DNA from: Verrucomicrobiia bacterium
GTDB lineage: Bacteria > Verrucomicrobiota > Verrucomicrobiia > Limisphaerales > UBA9464
Length of the DNA: 64,000 nt
Reading direction: 5' to 3'
NCBI GenBank assembly: GCA_019634635.1
Contig: JAHCBB010000002.1
Location: 1 to 64,000 of the forward strand
Under the pieces are notes generated by a model, which was not told the origin of the DNA, ran no database searches, and saw only the letters and a list, made by a program, of their open reading frames with translations. Both the position numbers and the translations under genes were made by a program. Position 1 is the first letter of the stretch, and every line of letters starts with the position of its first letter. This document shows, in pieces, positions 17,657 to 27,436 of this stretch.

Positions 17657-17697
17657 AGGGAGCGCCACGGTTCCGTCGGGACCGGAGGCGCACGCCG

Positions 17698-18504
17698 TCA
17701 TTCCGCAAGCAGGCGCCGGGCTGCCGGGGGGAACCGGTCCATGTCCACAAGGGTCAGGAAGTCAATCGTTCCGAATTCCCGGTCAATTGCGGGTGGGCCG
17801 CAGATCTTGGATCCGAAGGAAAGATAGGCGCGGAGCAGCTTCGGAATCTTGGGCGGACTGGGCGCGACCACGTCGAGGGGGCAGCGGAAACGCTCCGTGG
17901 GGAGGGTTCGGAACCCGGGTTCCACCAGATGCTCTTGCCGCAGATTTTCGTAGGCCGCCGCGCCGACGGCCGGGTCAAGAGACGTCAGCGAACTGCAACC
18001 CACGAAGTAGCGCGTCCCGTGCCGGCGTCCGTACCGCGCAATCCCCTGCCACAGCAGTCCGAGGACCGGCAGGTTTCGATGCTCGCTGTGCACGCAGGCG
18101 CGCCCCAGTTCGACGATCCGGTCCCGATGAGGCAGGAACGGCGTGAAATCAAATTCCTGCTCCGAGTAGAATCCCAGGTTGCGCGCCGCGCTCGCCCCGC
18201 TCTGGAGCCGGTAGGTGCCGACGACTTCGCCGGTGGCCTTGTTCTCCACCAGCAGGTGGTCGCAGACGGCGTCGAAGGGATCCTCGTCCCGGAGGGTGGT
18301 GTAGGAGTGTTCGAGCCCTTCGTTCAGCTCGAGGTTGAAAACGATGAAGCGGAGCGTCTGGGCCGCGCGAATGTCTTCGGCGGACTCGGCCATGCGCATC
18401 CGGTACGGAGTCTCGGCGGCCGAGCGCGCCAGCATCCGGGAGCCCAATTCACCCCGCTCTGGGGGGAACGGCGAAGTCTCCGGAGACGGCGTCATCCTGC
18501 GCAT
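17698..18504 (-). CDS. GNAT-type N-acyltransferase (OlsB/acyl-ACP dependent family)
   Basis: A protein of about 268 residues of the GNAT-like family that includes ornithine N-acyltransferase OlsB and autoinducer synthases. Recognisable segments are AQTLRFIVFNLELNEGL, DHLLVENKATGEVVGTYRL, and VELGRACVHSEHRNLPVLG ahead of LLWQGIARYG, then YFVGCSSL. The C-terminal PPAIDREFGTIDFLTLVDM is typical of the putative hemolysin/OlsB group. It likely N-acylates an amine using acyl-ACP and could make ornithine-type lipids, but no OlsA partner is adjacent. ATG codons at 18540, 18504 and 18495 are all possible; 18504 is a compromise. Confidence 0.8.
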   Translation of the reverse strand: MRRMTPSPETSPFPPERGELGSRMLARSAAETPYRMRMAESAEDIRAAQTLRFIVFNLELNEGLEHSYTTLRDEDPFDAVCDHLLVENKATGEVVGTYRLQSGASAARNLGFYSEQEFDFTPFLPHRDRIVELGRACVHSEHRNLPVLGLLWQGIARYGRRHGTRYFVGCSSLTSLDPAVGAAAYENLRQEHLVEPGFRTLPTERFRCPLDVVAPSPPKIPKLLRAYLSFGSKICGPPAIDREFGTIDFLTLVDMDRFPPAARRLLAE

Positions 18505-18603
18505 GGATGCAGGTTGCCGGTCCGATTGGCAAGCCTGCACGTGAAATCTGGGAAACGATCCCGGGAAGGCCGGCTCACGGGCTCCCCGGGGGGATCTCCG
18601 GAG

Positions 18604-21132
18604 TCAGGATGCCAGGGCGCCTTCCGCCGCCCCCTCGGTGGTCGGTTTCTCCTGGGTGAACAGGAGCTTTTCCTTGTCGGCCGACACATACACCGGCTCC
18701 CCCTCGGTCAGGGTGCCCCGGAGGATCTCCTCGGCGAGCGGGTCCTCGAGATACTTCTCCACCGCGCGTCGCATCGGCCGGGCGCCATACTGCGGGTCGA
18801 AGCCCTTCTCGATCAGGAATTCGCGGGCCTTGTCGTCGAGTCGCACCGGCACGTTCCGGCGGGCGATGCGCTCGAGGATCTTCTTCACCTCGAGCTCGAG
18901 GATTTGGATCAGTTCCGGCTTGCCGAGGGTCCGGAACACGATGATGTCGTCGAGGCGGTTGAGGAACTCCGGACGGAAGAACTTCTTGGCCTCATCGAGG
19001 ATCCGTCCCCGCATGACGTCGTAATCGTGGCCCTCGCTTTGCTTCACGAAGCCCATCGTCGCCGTTTTGCGGAGCACGTCGGATCCCACGTTCGAGGTGA
19101 GCAGAATGATCGTGTTCCGGAAATCCACCTGACGGCCCAGGGAGTCGGTGAGTTTGCCCTCCTCGAGGATCTGGAGGAGCATGTTCATCACGTCGGGGTG
19201 GGCCTTTTCAATTTCGTCGAAGAGCACCACGGAGTACGGCTGCCGCCGCACCTTCTCGGTCAGCTGGCCGCCCTCCTCGTAGCCGACATATCCGGGCGGC
19301 GAGCCGATGAGGCGGCTGACGCTGTACTTCTCCATGTACTCGCTCATGTCGAGCTGGATGAAGCTCTGGGCCGATCCGAACATCTGTTCAGCCAGCGTCC
19401 GGGCCAGCAGGGTCTTGCCCACACCGGTCGGCCCCAGCAGGGCGAAGCAGCCAATCGGGCGCTTGGGATCCTTGAGGTCGGCCCGGGCGCGCCGGAGGGA
19501 TCGTGCCAGCGCGTTGACCGCGTCCTTCTGGCCGATGACCGCCTTTTCCAGCTCCAGTTCCACGGTGAGCAGCTTCTGGGTCTCCGACTGGCCCATGCGC
19601 TGGAGCGGGATGCCCGTCCACTTGGCGACGACCTGGAGGATGTCGTCCTCGCTGACCTTGACCCGCCGCTCCTCCTTCTGGGTCTTCCAGTCGCCGAGGA
19701 TCCGGTCGAGCTGTTCCTTGGTGGCCTTTTCGCGGTCGCGGAGCTGGGCGGCGCCCTCGAAATCCTGGTCCTTGATGGCCTGTTCCTTCTGCTGCTTCAG
19801 GGCCTCGATTTCCGCCTCGATGTCCTTGACGTTGGGCGGCCGTTGCATTGCGCCGATGCGGGCCCGAGCCCCGGCCTCATCCATCACGTCAATCGCCTTG
19901 TCCGGCAGGTAGCGCGCGGTGATGTAGCGGTCGGACAACCGCACGCAGGCGGTGATGGCGTCCACAGAGAACTCCGCCTTGTGATGGTCCTCATACTTCG
20001 TCTTGAGGCCGTTGAGGATCGTGATGGCGTCGTCCACGCTGGGCGGCTCGACCTTCACGGTCTGGAAGCGCCGCTCAAGGGCGGAGTCCTTTTCAATGTA
20101 CTTGCGGTACTCGTTGAGCGTCGTGGCCCCGACGATCTGGAGCTCACCGCGGCTCAGCGCGGGCTTGAAGATGTTGGAGGCATCCATCGTGCCCTCCGCC
20201 GAACCGGCGCCGACGATGGTGTGGAGCTCGTCAATGAAGAGGATGATGTTCCGGGCCTTGCGGATCTCGTCCATGACCGCCTTGATGCGTTCCTCGAACT
20301 GGCCCCGGTATTTGGTGCCGGCGACCATGAGGGCGAGGTCCAGCGTGATGACCCGGCGGTCGGCCAGCAACTCCGGCACGTTGCCGCGGGCGATCTCCTG
20401 GGCGAGCCCTTCGACGATCGCCGTCTTGCCCACCCCGGCCTCGCCAAGGAGGACCGGATTATTCTTGGTCCGGCGGCAAAGGATCTGGATCACCCGCTCG
20501 ATCTCGGGCTGCCGACCGATCACCGGATCCATCTCACCTTTGCGCGCCAGTTCGGTGAGGTCGCGTCCAAAAGCCTTCAAGGCCGGCGTTTTCACCGCCT
20601 TGCGGCCCTCCTCCGACTTCCCCGCCTTGACCGGTTCCGACGGCGCCTCGCCGCCCTCGTCGCCCTCGCCGGGCTGGAAGCCGGGGTCGAGCTCCTTCAG
20701 GATTTCCTGCCGGCATGCCTCGATGTCCACGTCGAGGTTCTTCAGCACGCGCGCGGCGACGCCATCCCCTTCCCTCAGGAGGCCCAGCAAAATGTGTTCG
20801 GTGCCGACGTACGTGTGGTTGAGCGCCTTGGCTTCCTTGGCGGCGAGGGCGAGCACCTTTTTGACCCGGGGCGTGTAGGGGATGTTGCCCGAGGACTTCG
20901 TCTGTTCGCCGCTGGTGCGGACCTCCTTCTCCACCTCCTGGCGCACGTTTTCGAGGTCGAGCCCCATGCGCTGCAGCACGTTGACCGCCACACCCTGGCC
21001 CAGCTTGATCAGCCCGAGCAGCAGGTGTTCCGTGCCCACGAAATTGTGGCTGAACCTGTCGGCCTCCTTGCGGGCCAGTGCGAGCACCTGCTGGGCGCGG
21101 GGCGTGAAATTATTCAAGTTCTCATCACTCAT
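18604..21132 (-). CDS. clpC: ClpC-type AAA+ unfoldase (Clp protease ATP-binding subunit)
   Basis: An 842-residue Hsp100 ATPase. The N-domain (about 1-150) has two Clp repeats ([19 protein letters not shown] and [19 protein letters not shown]). AAA-1 has Walker [14 protein letters not shown] near 230. A UVR-type middle segment ([20 protein letters not shown]) lies near 455, and AAA-2 has [11 protein letters not shown] near 571 and ends with [19 protein letters not shown]. The UVR segment and two N-repeats mark it as ClpC rather than ClpA or ClpB. It would deliver substrates to ClpP, which is not encoded here. It lies 128 bases downstream of mcsB on the same strand, in the mcsA-mcsB-clpC order known from Firmicutes. 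Confidence 0.96.
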   Translation of the reverse strand: MSDENLNNFTPRAQQVLALARKEADRFSHNFVGTEHLLLGLIKLGQGVAVNVLQRMGLDLENVRQEVEKEVRTSGEQTKSSGNIPYTPRVKKVLALAAKEAKALNHTYVGTEHILLGLLREGDGVAARVLKNLDVDIEACRQEILKELDPGFQPGEGDEGGEAPSEPVKAGKSEEGRKAVKTPALKAFGRDLTELARKGEMDPVIGRQPEIERVIQILCRRTKNNPVLLGEAGVGKTAIVEGLAQEIARGNVPELLADRRVITLDLALMVAGTKYRGQFEERIKAVMDEIRKARNIILFIDELHTIVGAGSAEGTMDASNIFKPALSRGELQIVGATTLNEYRKYIEKDSALERRFQTVKVEPPSVDDAITILNGLKTKYEDHHKAEFSVDAITACVRLSDRYITARYLPDKAIDVMDEAGARARIGAMQRPPNVKDIEAEIEALKQQKEQAIKDQDFEGAAQLRDREKATKEQLDRILGDWKTQKEERRVKVSEDDILQVVAKWTGIPLQRMGQSETQKLLTVELELEKAVIGQKDAVNALARSLRRARADLKDPKRPIGCFALLGPTGVGKTLLARTLAEQMFGSAQSFIQLDMSEYMEKYSVSRLIGSPPGYVGYEEGGQLTEKVRRQPYSVVLFDEIEKAHPDVMNMLLQILEEGKLTDSLGRQVDFRNTIILLTSNVGSDVLRKTATMGFVKQSEGHDYDVMRGRILDEAKKFFRPEFLNRLDDIIVFRTLGKPELIQILELEVKKILERIARRNVPVRLDDKAREFLIEKGFDPQYGARPMRRAVEKYLEDPLAEEILRGTLTEGEPVYVSADKEKLLFTQEKPTTEGAAEGALAS

Positions 21133-21260
21133 GGCATCGAGGGGACCGGCCGCCGGATGGGCCGGCGTCCATTGTGGGGGGCAAGTTGGGGATTTGCGGG
21201 CGGAAGGTCAAAAGTTCTTCGGAATCCATCGGCAGATGCCAGGGGTCCGGCTTCACCTGG

Positions 21261-22355
21261 TCACTCGGGTTTGGCCCCGATCACGGGCGGCCCGGGGAGC
21301 GGCACGGACTCCATCCGCTCCCGGAGCATCGTGGCGCGGACGGTGTCGCGCTGTTCGGCGTCGAGCTTGGACGGATGAGCGGTCTGGAGATGGGCCGGCT
21401 GGCTCATCAGGAAGAGCTCGTCCACAAACGCCCGCTCGACCGCGCCGAACATGCCGAGGTCGGCGCCCAGGCGGAGCAGGCTGAGCAGATTCATGGTCTC
21501 CTTGGAGGAAATGCTGTGGGCATGCCGCAGATTGCCGTACGCGCGGCCGATGTGGTTCAACAGCACGGTGGGCTTCTTCTCGAGCTGCGCCAGGCGCGCA
21601 TTGCCCTCGTGTTCGATGATCTGGAGCACCACCTTGTTGAGGCGTTCGACGATTTCGGCCTCCGATTCACCCAGCGTCTGCTGGTTGGAGACCTGGAAGA
21701 TGTTGCCCAGGGCTTCGGTGCCCTCGCCGTAGAGCCCGCGGACCGCAAGGCCCAGCTTGTTGACCGCCTGGATGATCTGATTGATCTGCTCCGCAAGCAC
21801 CAGGCCGGGCAGATGGAGCATCGCGCTCACCCGGATGCCTGTGCCGAGGTTGGTGGGGCAGGCGGTCAGGTAGCCGTAGGTGGGTGAGAACGCGAATTCG
21901 AGCTGTTCCTGAAGGGCGTCATCCACGGCGTCGAGCGCCACCCAGGCCTGCCGAAGCTGCAACCCGGGACGCAGCGCCTGCATGCGCATGTGATCCTCTT
22001 CATTGACCATCACCGAGAGGCTCTCCTCGCGGTTGAGCACCAGGCCGCTGCCCCCGCTCTTGAGCGCGTGTTCGCGGCTGATGATGTGTCGTTCCACCAG
22101 GAGTTGCTTGTCAGAAGCGGTCAGCTTGTCCATGCCCTCGGCAAAGGGCGCCGGGTCCATCTGGGGAAGCGCGGCCACCACGGGCATCAGCAGTTCGAGG
22201 GCCTTCATCCGCTCGGCCTTCCGGGCGTGGCCCGGGAATGGGACCTGGGTGAGATTGCGGGCGAGCCGGACCCGGGACGACAGCACGATTTTGTCGTGCG
22301 GACCCCTACGCCGGCAGGCGTCGGCTGCGGGGGTGAGGAAGTCCTGAATTTTCAT
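21261..22355 (-). CDS. mcsB: Protein arginine kinase McsB
   Basis: A 364-residue member of the ATP:guanido phosphotransferase family. Conserved parts are IVLSSRVRLARNL near residue 24, LVLNREESLSVMVNEEDHMR near 107, the active-site CPTNLGTG near 166, and VRGLYGEGTEALGNIFQVSN in the middle. McsB phosphorylates protein arginines, and pArg marks substrates for ClpCP. Its ATG overlaps the mcsA stop by 4 bases, and clpC follows. The residues DHM and RxxR-type pArg-pocket motifs near the C-terminus (TVRATMLRERM) look intact. Such operons outside Firmicutes are known but are much less studied. Confidence 0.93.
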   Translation of the reverse strand: MKIQDFLTPAADACRRRGPHDKIVLSSRVRLARNLTQVPFPGHARKAERMKALELLMPVVAALPQMDPAPFAEGMDKLTASDKQLLVERHIISREHALKSGGSGLVLNREESLSVMVNEEDHMRMQALRPGLQLRQAWVALDAVDDALQEQLEFAFSPTYGYLTACPTNLGTGIRVSAMLHLPGLVLAEQINQIIQAVNKLGLAVRGLYGEGTEALGNIFQVSNQQTLGESEAEIVERLNKVVLQIIEHEGNARLAQLEKKPTVLLNHIGRAYGNLRHAHSISSKETMNLLSLLRLGADLGMFGAVERAFVDELFLMSQPAHLQTAHPSKLDAEQRDTVRATMLRERMESVPLPGPPVIGAKPE

Positions 22356-22882
22356 GGCTGGCCGGCGGATTCGCTGGAGCGCGCCTCCTGCGCCTCCCGG
22401 TACTGCTTGATCTGGTCGCGAAGCGTCGCCGCCGACTCGAAGTCCTCGCGGCGGATCGCCGCCTGGAGGTTGGTTTCGAGGTGGGTGAGTTCGGCCTGTC
22501 GGACCGCCGCGCGCTTCAGCGAGGGAGGCACCTTGCCCCGGTGTTCGGTGCCCTTGTGCATGCCCTTGAGCAGCGCCCCAAGCCCCTCGGCGAACACCTC
22601 ATAACAGTGCGCACAACCCAGCCGCCCGGTCTTTTTGAAATCAGCTTGTGCGAACCCGCAGGCGCTGCAGACCACCTCCGCGCCGGCCGCGGCAGAGGCT
22701 TCCTCCATCTTTTGGGTGGCTCCCAAGCCCAGCAAAAGGTCGGCAATCGAAAACGTCGTGGGGTCGTTGACCCCCCGCTCCTTTGCGCACGGCTCACAGA
22801 GATCCACCTTCTTCACCTCGTTCTCGACGATCTGGGTGAGATGGACGGAGGCCGGATTTTTCTTGCAGAACTGGCATTGCAT
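22352..22882 (-). CDS. mcsA: McsA, zinc-binding activator of McsB
   Basis: A 176-residue protein with four Cys-x-x-Cys pairs: CQFC and CEPC in the first zinc module, then CSAC and CAHC in the second. A C-terminal UVR motif follows (LQAAIRREDFESAATLRDQI). This is the McsA architecture. McsA binds and activates McsB, and the UVR motif matches the one in ClpC. The start MQCQFCKKNP at 22882 places the first zinc pair directly at the N-terminus; an ATG six codons upstream is also possible. The gene ends in an ATGA overlap with mcsB. No ctsR repressor gene precedes it; the divergent neighbour is an SDR enzyme. Confidence 0.92.
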   Translation of the reverse strand: MQCQFCKKNPASVHLTQIVENEVKKVDLCEPCAKERGVNDPTTFSIADLLLGLGATQKMEEASAAAGAEVVCSACGFAQADFKKTGRLGCAHCYEVFAEGLGALLKGMHKGTEHRGKVPPSLKRAAVRQAELTHLETNLQAAIRREDFESAATLRDQIKQYREAQEARSSESAGQP

Positions 22883-22987
22883 ACCGTTGTGCACGAACAC
22901 TCCGGGCGAAGGCCGGTGAAGTCAAGGTGACCGCCCGGCGGCCGCATGCCGCGCGGCTTGAATCGGGGGCGGCGTCTGCGGGAGGCT

Positions 22988-23821
22988 GTGCCCGTGGACG
23001 GACGTCTGGAGGGCAGGGTCGTGGTGGTGGTGGGCGGCACCGGCGGCCTGGGCCGCTCCGCGGTCCTCGCCTGCCTTCGCGAGGGCGCCAGGGTTCTGGC
23101 CGTCGGACGCAACCCCGACCGAAGTGCGTCGCTGGCTGCATCGGGTCCGGCGGTGCGGATCCTGGTCGGTGACGCCACGGATCCCTCGGTCGCGACGGAG
23201 GCCGTGAGGCTTGCCCGGGAGTCCTGGGGCCGGCTGGATGCGCTGTACCACGTGGCCGGAGGCAGCGGGCGCCGCTACGGGGACGGCCCGCTGCATGAGA
23301 TCAGCGATGGTGGCTGGGACGACACCCTGCGCCTCAACCTGACCTCGGTGTTCTACTCCAACCGGGCCGCAGTGCTGGCCTTTCGTGAGCAGGGCTCCGG
23401 AGGCAGTGTGGTCAACTGCAGTTCCGTGCTGGGATTCTCCCCGTCGCCCCGCTTCTTCGCGACCCACGCCTACGCCGCAGCCAAGGCCGCCATCATCGGG
23501 TTGACCCGTGCGGCGGCGGCACAGTATGCGGCGGAGGACATTCGCTTCAATGTGGTCGCACCCGCCCTGGTCGCGACCTTGATGTCGCAACGCGCCCAGG
23601 CCGACGAAGGCATCCTGCGCTTCATCCGTCACAAGCAACCCCTCGACGGCGGTCGCATCGGAGAGGCATCCGACCTGGACGGCGCGGTGATCTGGCTGCT
23701 TTCGGATGAGAGCCGGTTTGTCACCGGACAGGTCCTTGCGGTGGATGGCGGCTGGGGTGTTTCCGACGGCAGCGGCATGGATGCTGCCGCGCCAAATCCT
23801 TCGTTGGTAGGACCGGATTAA
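22988..23821 (+). CDS. Short-chain dehydrogenase/reductase
   Basis: A Rossmann-fold SDR of about 277 residues. The cofactor loop is GGTGGLGRSAV, then comes the NAG-like AGGSGRRYG, the catalytic Ser in NCSSVLGFS, and Tyr/Lys in HAYAAAKAA. The C-terminal VDGGWGVSDG is the classical SDR end. Likely NAD(P)-dependent oxidoreduction of a sugar or hydroxy compound. GTG codons at 22988 or 22994 give the best start; the ATG at 22946 adds an Arg-rich stretch of little quality. It is followed 22 bases later by a ROK kinase gene, so the two may handle one carbohydrate. Confidence 0.88.
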   Translation: MPVDGRLEGRVVVVVGGTGGLGRSAVLACLREGARVLAVGRNPDRSASLAASGPAVRILVGDATDPSVATEAVRLARESWGRLDALYHVAGGSGRRYGDGPLHEISDGGWDDTLRLNLTSVFYSNRAAVLAFREQGSGGSVVNCSSVLGFSPSPRFFATHAYAAAKAAIIGLTRAAAAQYAAEDIRFNVVAPALVATLMSQRAQADEGILRFIRHKQPLDGGRIGEASDLDGAVIWLLSDESRFVTGQVLAVDGGWGVSDGSGMDAAAPNPSLVGPD

Positions 23822-23843
23822 ACCCGGCCGCGAACCTCCTCCG

Positions 23844-24746
23844 ATGACTCCCGCGTACCTCCTCGGGCTCGATCTGGGTGGCACCAGTGTGAAGGCCGTC
23901 GCGGTGACCCCGGCCGGGCAGACGCTGGATCAGTGGCAGGAGACCTTCGATCTGGCGTCGCCGATGGCCTTCGCGACCGCCGTTCGCACGGCACAAGCGC
24001 GCGCGACGGGCACGCTGGGATCTGCTGCAGCGGTCGGGGTGTCCGCCCCCGGGATTGCCGCCACGAACCGCCGGTGCATCGCGGTGATGCCCGGGCGTTT
24101 TGATGGCTTGGAAGGGTTGGTGTGGGGGGAGTATCTTGGGCGGTCTGACGCGGTTCCCGTGGTGAACGATGCCCAGGCTGCCCTGCTGGGCGAGGTCTGG
24201 TGCGGCGCGGCGCGCGGTGCCCGCGATGTCGTGCTGATCACCCTGGGGACCGGAGTGGGCGGCGCGGCTTTGGTGGACGGACGGATCCTGAGGGGCCATT
24301 CCGGCAAGGCGGGACACCTCGGGCACATGTCGCTTGACCCCGACGGCTCGCCCGATATCTGCGGCACCCCGGGCAGTCTCGAAGACGCCATCGGCAACCA
24401 CAATATCGCGAAGCGTTCCGGCGGCCGCTTTGGAACCACGCATGAACTCGTGCGGGCGGTTCAGGCCGGGGATCCGCTTGCCATTGAGGTCTGGGACCGA
24501 TCCGTCCGGGCTCTGGCGGCTGCGGTGGTGTCCATCGGCAATGTGCTGGATCCCGAGGTGGTCCTCATCGGAGGCGGCGTGGCGCGCAGCCGGCATCACC
24601 TCATGGAACCGCTGGCAGCATGGCTTCGGGAGTGGGAGTGGCGTCCGGGGGGACGCGGGATGCGCCTGGCGGTGGCCACTCTGGGCGAGTGGGCGGGCGC
24701 TTATGGGGCCGCCTGGGCGGCGGGCCCGGGTTCCGAGCGTGCCTGA
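23844..24746 (+). CDS. ROK family sugar kinase/regulator
   Basis: A 300-residue ROK protein. The phosphate-1 loop is LLGLDLGGTSVKAVAVT, the catalytic Asp lies in PVVNDAQAALLGE, and ITLGTGVGGAALVDG and LIGGGVARS are the adenosine-site motifs. The usual Cys-rich zinc motif of ROK kinases (CGCGxxGC) is not visible; here there is ICGTPGSLED. There is no helix-turn-helix, so it is a kinase rather than a repressor. The likely reaction is ATP-dependent phosphorylation of a hexose. The 3' end overlaps the convergent membrane protein gene by 46 bases. Confidence 0.88.
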   Translation: MTPAYLLGLDLGGTSVKAVAVTPAGQTLDQWQETFDLASPMAFATAVRTAQARATGTLGSAAAVGVSAPGIAATNRRCIAVMPGRFDGLEGLVWGEYLGRSDAVPVVNDAQAALLGEVWCGAARGARDVVLITLGTGVGGAALVDGRILRGHSGKAGHLGHMSLDPDGSPDICGTPGSLEDAIGNHNIAKRSGGRFGTTHELVRAVQAGDPLAIEVWDRSVRALAAAVVSIGNVLDPEVVLIGGGVARSRHHLMEPLAAWLREWEWRPGGRGMRLAVATLGEWAGAYGAAWAAGPGSERA

Positions 24747-25369
24747 AGCCGTAGTCGCACCCCCTCCTGCACCCGGTGCAGGCTGGCACCGATCCCGGCG
24801 CCGAACCCGATTCCGTACAGGGCGCCCCATGCCAGTTTCCCGGCAGTCCCTCCCAGGGAATCGTACGCGGCGCTTCCGGTGAAATAGCCAACGGTGTTGC
24901 CGATAAAGAGGTGGAGGGCGACGTCCGGCCACGCCCGTGCCGTCCCGAATGTCCGACAAAGCACCAGCGCGAACGCCGCAGTTCCTCCCACGGCGCCGGC
25001 CACTTCTCCGGTCCGGTTGCGCAGCGCAAACCAACCGGCCATCCACACCGCCGCATAGGCGGAAAAGGCGATCGCAAACGCCGCCAGGAACCGCATCCGG
25101 TTGCCGTGGCCCACCACGAGTCCGGACAGCCCGGCGCCGGACAGCAGGATGAAGGCGGCTGCCCAAACCAGATAGGCCCCGGCCTCACCGCCCATCCGGT
25201 ACAGTGCCGGCCCGGCGACCGCCCAACTCCCAAACACCAAAAGGCTCGCGACACCGAATCCCAAGGCGCCAAGCAGTGTGGACCTGGCGGCCGACGCCTG
25301 TGTTGCGTTGACCGTTGCCCCGGCGCTGCGCGCCACCACCGCATCCGGCTCGAGCCCGAGGAATCTCAT
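24701..25369 (-). CDS. Hypothetical multi-pass membrane protein
   Basis: A protein of about 222 residues, mostly hydrophobic, with roughly five to six membrane helices (GALGFGVASLLVFGSWAVAG, LVWAAAFILLSGAGLSGLVV, FALVLCRTFGTARAW and others). No family was recognised. The ATG at 25369 lies 10 bases after the stop of the upstream oxidoreductase gene, so these two are probably co-transcribed. Its last 46 bases overlap the convergent ROK gene. Confidence 0.7.
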   Translation of the reverse strand: MRFLGLEPDAVVARSAGATVNATQASAARSTLLGALGFGVASLLVFGSWAVAGPALYRMGGEAGAYLVWAAAFILLSGAGLSGLVVGHGNRMRFLAAFAIAFSAYAAVWMAGWFALRNRTGEVAGAVGGTAAFALVLCRTFGTARAWPDVALHLFIGNTVGYFTGSAAYDSLGGTAGKLAWGALYGIGFGAGIGASLHRVQEGVRLRLQARSEPGPAAQAAP

Positions 25370-25379
25370 GGCTCCGGAG

Positions 25380-26675
25380 TCAAAGCGACCAGCCTGACCG
25401 ATAATGATGGTAGATGTACTGTTCAGCGGCGGGCACGCCCCGGGCTCGCATGCTGGCGGCATCCCACTGGATGCGGCGTCCGGTGCGGAACGCGACATTG
25501 CCAAGGGATCCAATTTCCGTCAGGAGCGCCCCGTACGTCAGCGGAGAACCGGTGGTCCCCACCCCCTTGCAGGCCTCGATCCACTCTTCGTGGTGGCCGA
25601 TGGAATCGGGAATGGTTTGCGGCGGTGCTGGAAAGTCCTTGAAGCGGTCCTCCGGCAGCAGGATCCGCCGCCCGTAATCCGCGAGGAGCATGCCGTCGCG
25701 TCCCACGAAGAGCGTCCCGCCGCCCCACGCGGTCAGGTCGGGCGTGCCCGGGACCTGCGGTCGGGCCGCGCCGCTGTACCAATGCATCACAACGGGCGGT
25801 TGCTTGCCGCGTGCGGCAAACTCGTAGCGCACCCGGAGCATCGGTGGCGCGCAGTGCGCATCCGGAGGCGGCCCCGACGCCTCAACCACCAGCGGCAGCC
25901 CGAGGTCGAGCGCCCAAACGCTCAAATCCATGTGATGGCAGCAAAAGTCGGTCAGCGTGCCACCCCCCCAGTGCCACCAGCGGCGCCAGTTGAAGGGGAC
26001 CCATTCCGGGCTGTACGGCACCCAGGTGACCGGTCCGACCCAGAGGTCGTAGTCCAGCCCGGCCGGCACCGGTTCCGGGGGAGGCCAGGGCTTGGTCTCC
26101 CAAACGGTACCGGCCCAGTGATGCACTTCATGCACCGGGCCAATGGCGCCGGACCGGATCAGTTCGACGACGCGCCGATAGTTCCCGCTCGAGTGGATCT
26201 GGTTGCCCGTCTGGGTGACGAGACCCGTCCGCCGAACTTTGGCCGCCAGCGTCCGGAGCTCCGAAATGGTGTGGGTCACCGGCTTCTCGAGGTAGAGCGG
26301 ACGCCCGCTGTCGAGTGTGGCCATTGCGATCACCGCGTGCGTGTGGTCCGGCGTGCTCACGACCACGGCGTCCACATCGGCCTGCTCCAGCAGGCGGCGC
26401 CAATCGGCATGTCTCCGGGCCTGCGGAAACTTGGCGCCTGCCGCGGCGAGGCTGGCTTCGCTCACGTCCGCGAGGGCGACAATGTTCTGGCCCGACACGC
26501 CCGCCAGGTTCTCACCACCCCGGCCCGCCACTCCAATGACGCCCACATTCAGCTTCTCGTTCGGCGAAACCCGGCGGCGCGCGGCGCGGGAATCGGATGC
26601 ACAGCCTCCGAGCAACGCGAAACCGGATCCTGCGGCGGCCTGCTGGAGGAACTGACGGCGGGAGGAGGTGCGCAC
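25380..26675 (-). CDS. Tat-exported Gfo/Idh/MocA family oxidoreductase
   Basis: About 431 residues from a GTG start, which places SSRRQFLQQAAAGSGFALLGGC, a Tat-type lipoprotein-like leader, at the N-terminus. The Rossmann domain begins with LNVGVIGVAGRGGENLAG, the lysine segment is LYLEKPVTHT, and HH and CCHHMD follow. The C-terminal domain is the common PVC version with WPPPEPVPAGLDYDLWVGP. These proteins are NAD(P)-dependent oxidoreductases or related enzymes acting on sugars. An upstream in-frame ATG at 26891 would add a Pro/Arg-rich, non-conserved tail across the divergent promoter and was not used. Confidence 0.88.
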   Translation of the reverse strand: MRTSSRRQFLQQAAAGSGFALLGGCASDSRAARRRVSPNEKLNVGVIGVAGRGGENLAGVSGQNIVALADVSEASLAAAGAKFPQARRHADWRRLLEQADVDAVVVSTPDHTHAVIAMATLDSGRPLYLEKPVTHTISELRTLAAKVRRTGLVTQTGNQIHSSGNYRRVVELIRSGAIGPVHEVHHWAGTVWETKPWPPPEPVPAGLDYDLWVGPVTWVPYSPEWVPFNWRRWWHWGGGTLTDFCCHHMDLSVWALDLGLPLVVEASGPPPDAHCAPPMLRVRYEFAARGKQPPVVMHWYSGAARPQVPGTPDLTAWGGGTLFVGRDGMLLADYGRRILLPEDRFKDFPAPPQTIPDSIGHHEEWIEACKGVGTTGSPLTYGALLTEIGSLGNVAFRTGRRIQWDAASMRARGVPAAEQYIYHHYRSGWSL

Positions 26676-26921
26676 GCCCGAGTCTGGCCGCGCCGGAAGG
26701 TTTGCTGCAAGAGCGCGGGATGGGCCCCGGACGCCGAACCGGGGCCCATCGCTTGCCGGCCCGCCTCCTGGAACCGCAGATGGCGTGGGTGCCGCTCCTC
26801 CGGGGCCGGCTGAACGAGGACACCGCCGACCCGAAATCGGCAACCCCTGGGGCCACAACCCGCGGACCCGCCGCGGACCGAAGGCTTGCACACGGAATCA
26901 ATCCGGGTAAATCCGCAGGTC

Positions 26922-27419
26922 ATGCAGTCCCATGAGCTGTTGCGCGAGGTGTTGAAAAGCACCAGCGCCAAGCAAGTCGCCCACGATCTGGGGATCTCGC
27001 TCTCCCTGGTGTACAAGTGGACCGAACGTCCGGAATCCGAGGCGTCCGGTGCGGGGAATCCCATCGAGCGGGTGGATCAGCTCATGCAGTCGTCGCGCGA
27101 CCCACGGATCATCCACTGGCTCTGCCAGCGTTTTGGGGGGTTCTTCATCAAGAATCCCAAGGCGCAACGATCGCATCCCGACTTTCTCGTCCCGGCCACC
27201 AACGAGATTGTGCAGGAGTTTGCCGATCTCCTGGCGGTCATTGCCGCCGCGGCGGGTGACAACCGCGTGGATGCCTCCGAGGCCCTCAAGATCCGGGGGC
27301 GATGGGAGGAGCTGAAGTCCGTCACCGAAACGTTTGTGGCCTGCTGTGAGCATGGGAATTTTTCCGGACTCAAGGAACCGGGCGCCGGCGCCGCGGGGTC
27401 GAAGTCGGAATCCCGCTGA
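26922..27419 (+). CDS. Phage CII-like regulatory helix-turn-helix protein
   Basis: A 165-residue protein resembling the phage regulatory CII family. The helix-turn-helix lies at the start: SAKQVAHDLGISLSLVYKW. A helical body with WLCQRFGGFFIKN and an acidic helix (GDNRVDASEALKIRGRWEEL) follows. The ATG at 26922 was preferred to 26886, which adds residues without support. It is divergent from the oxidoreductase, with 246 bases between them for promoters. No phage structural genes are near, so it is probably a chromosomal regulator or a stray. The family call is tentative. Confidence 0.65.
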   Translation: MQSHELLREVLKSTSAKQVAHDLGISLSLVYKWTERPESEASGAGNPIERVDQLMQSSRDPRIIHWLCQRFGGFFIKNPKAQRSHPDFLVPATNEIVQEFADLLAVIAAAAGDNRVDASEALKIRGRWEELKSVTETFVACCEHGNFSGLKEPGAGAAGSKSESR

Positions 27420-27436
27420 TCTCCCCGACGGACCCG

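Noticed and set aside
17062..21378. Very long plus-strand open frame over the clpC region (about 1438 codons)
   Set aside because: It is antisense to clpC and adjoining genes, whose products are clearly recognisable; the GC-rich third codon positions keep the opposite strand open.
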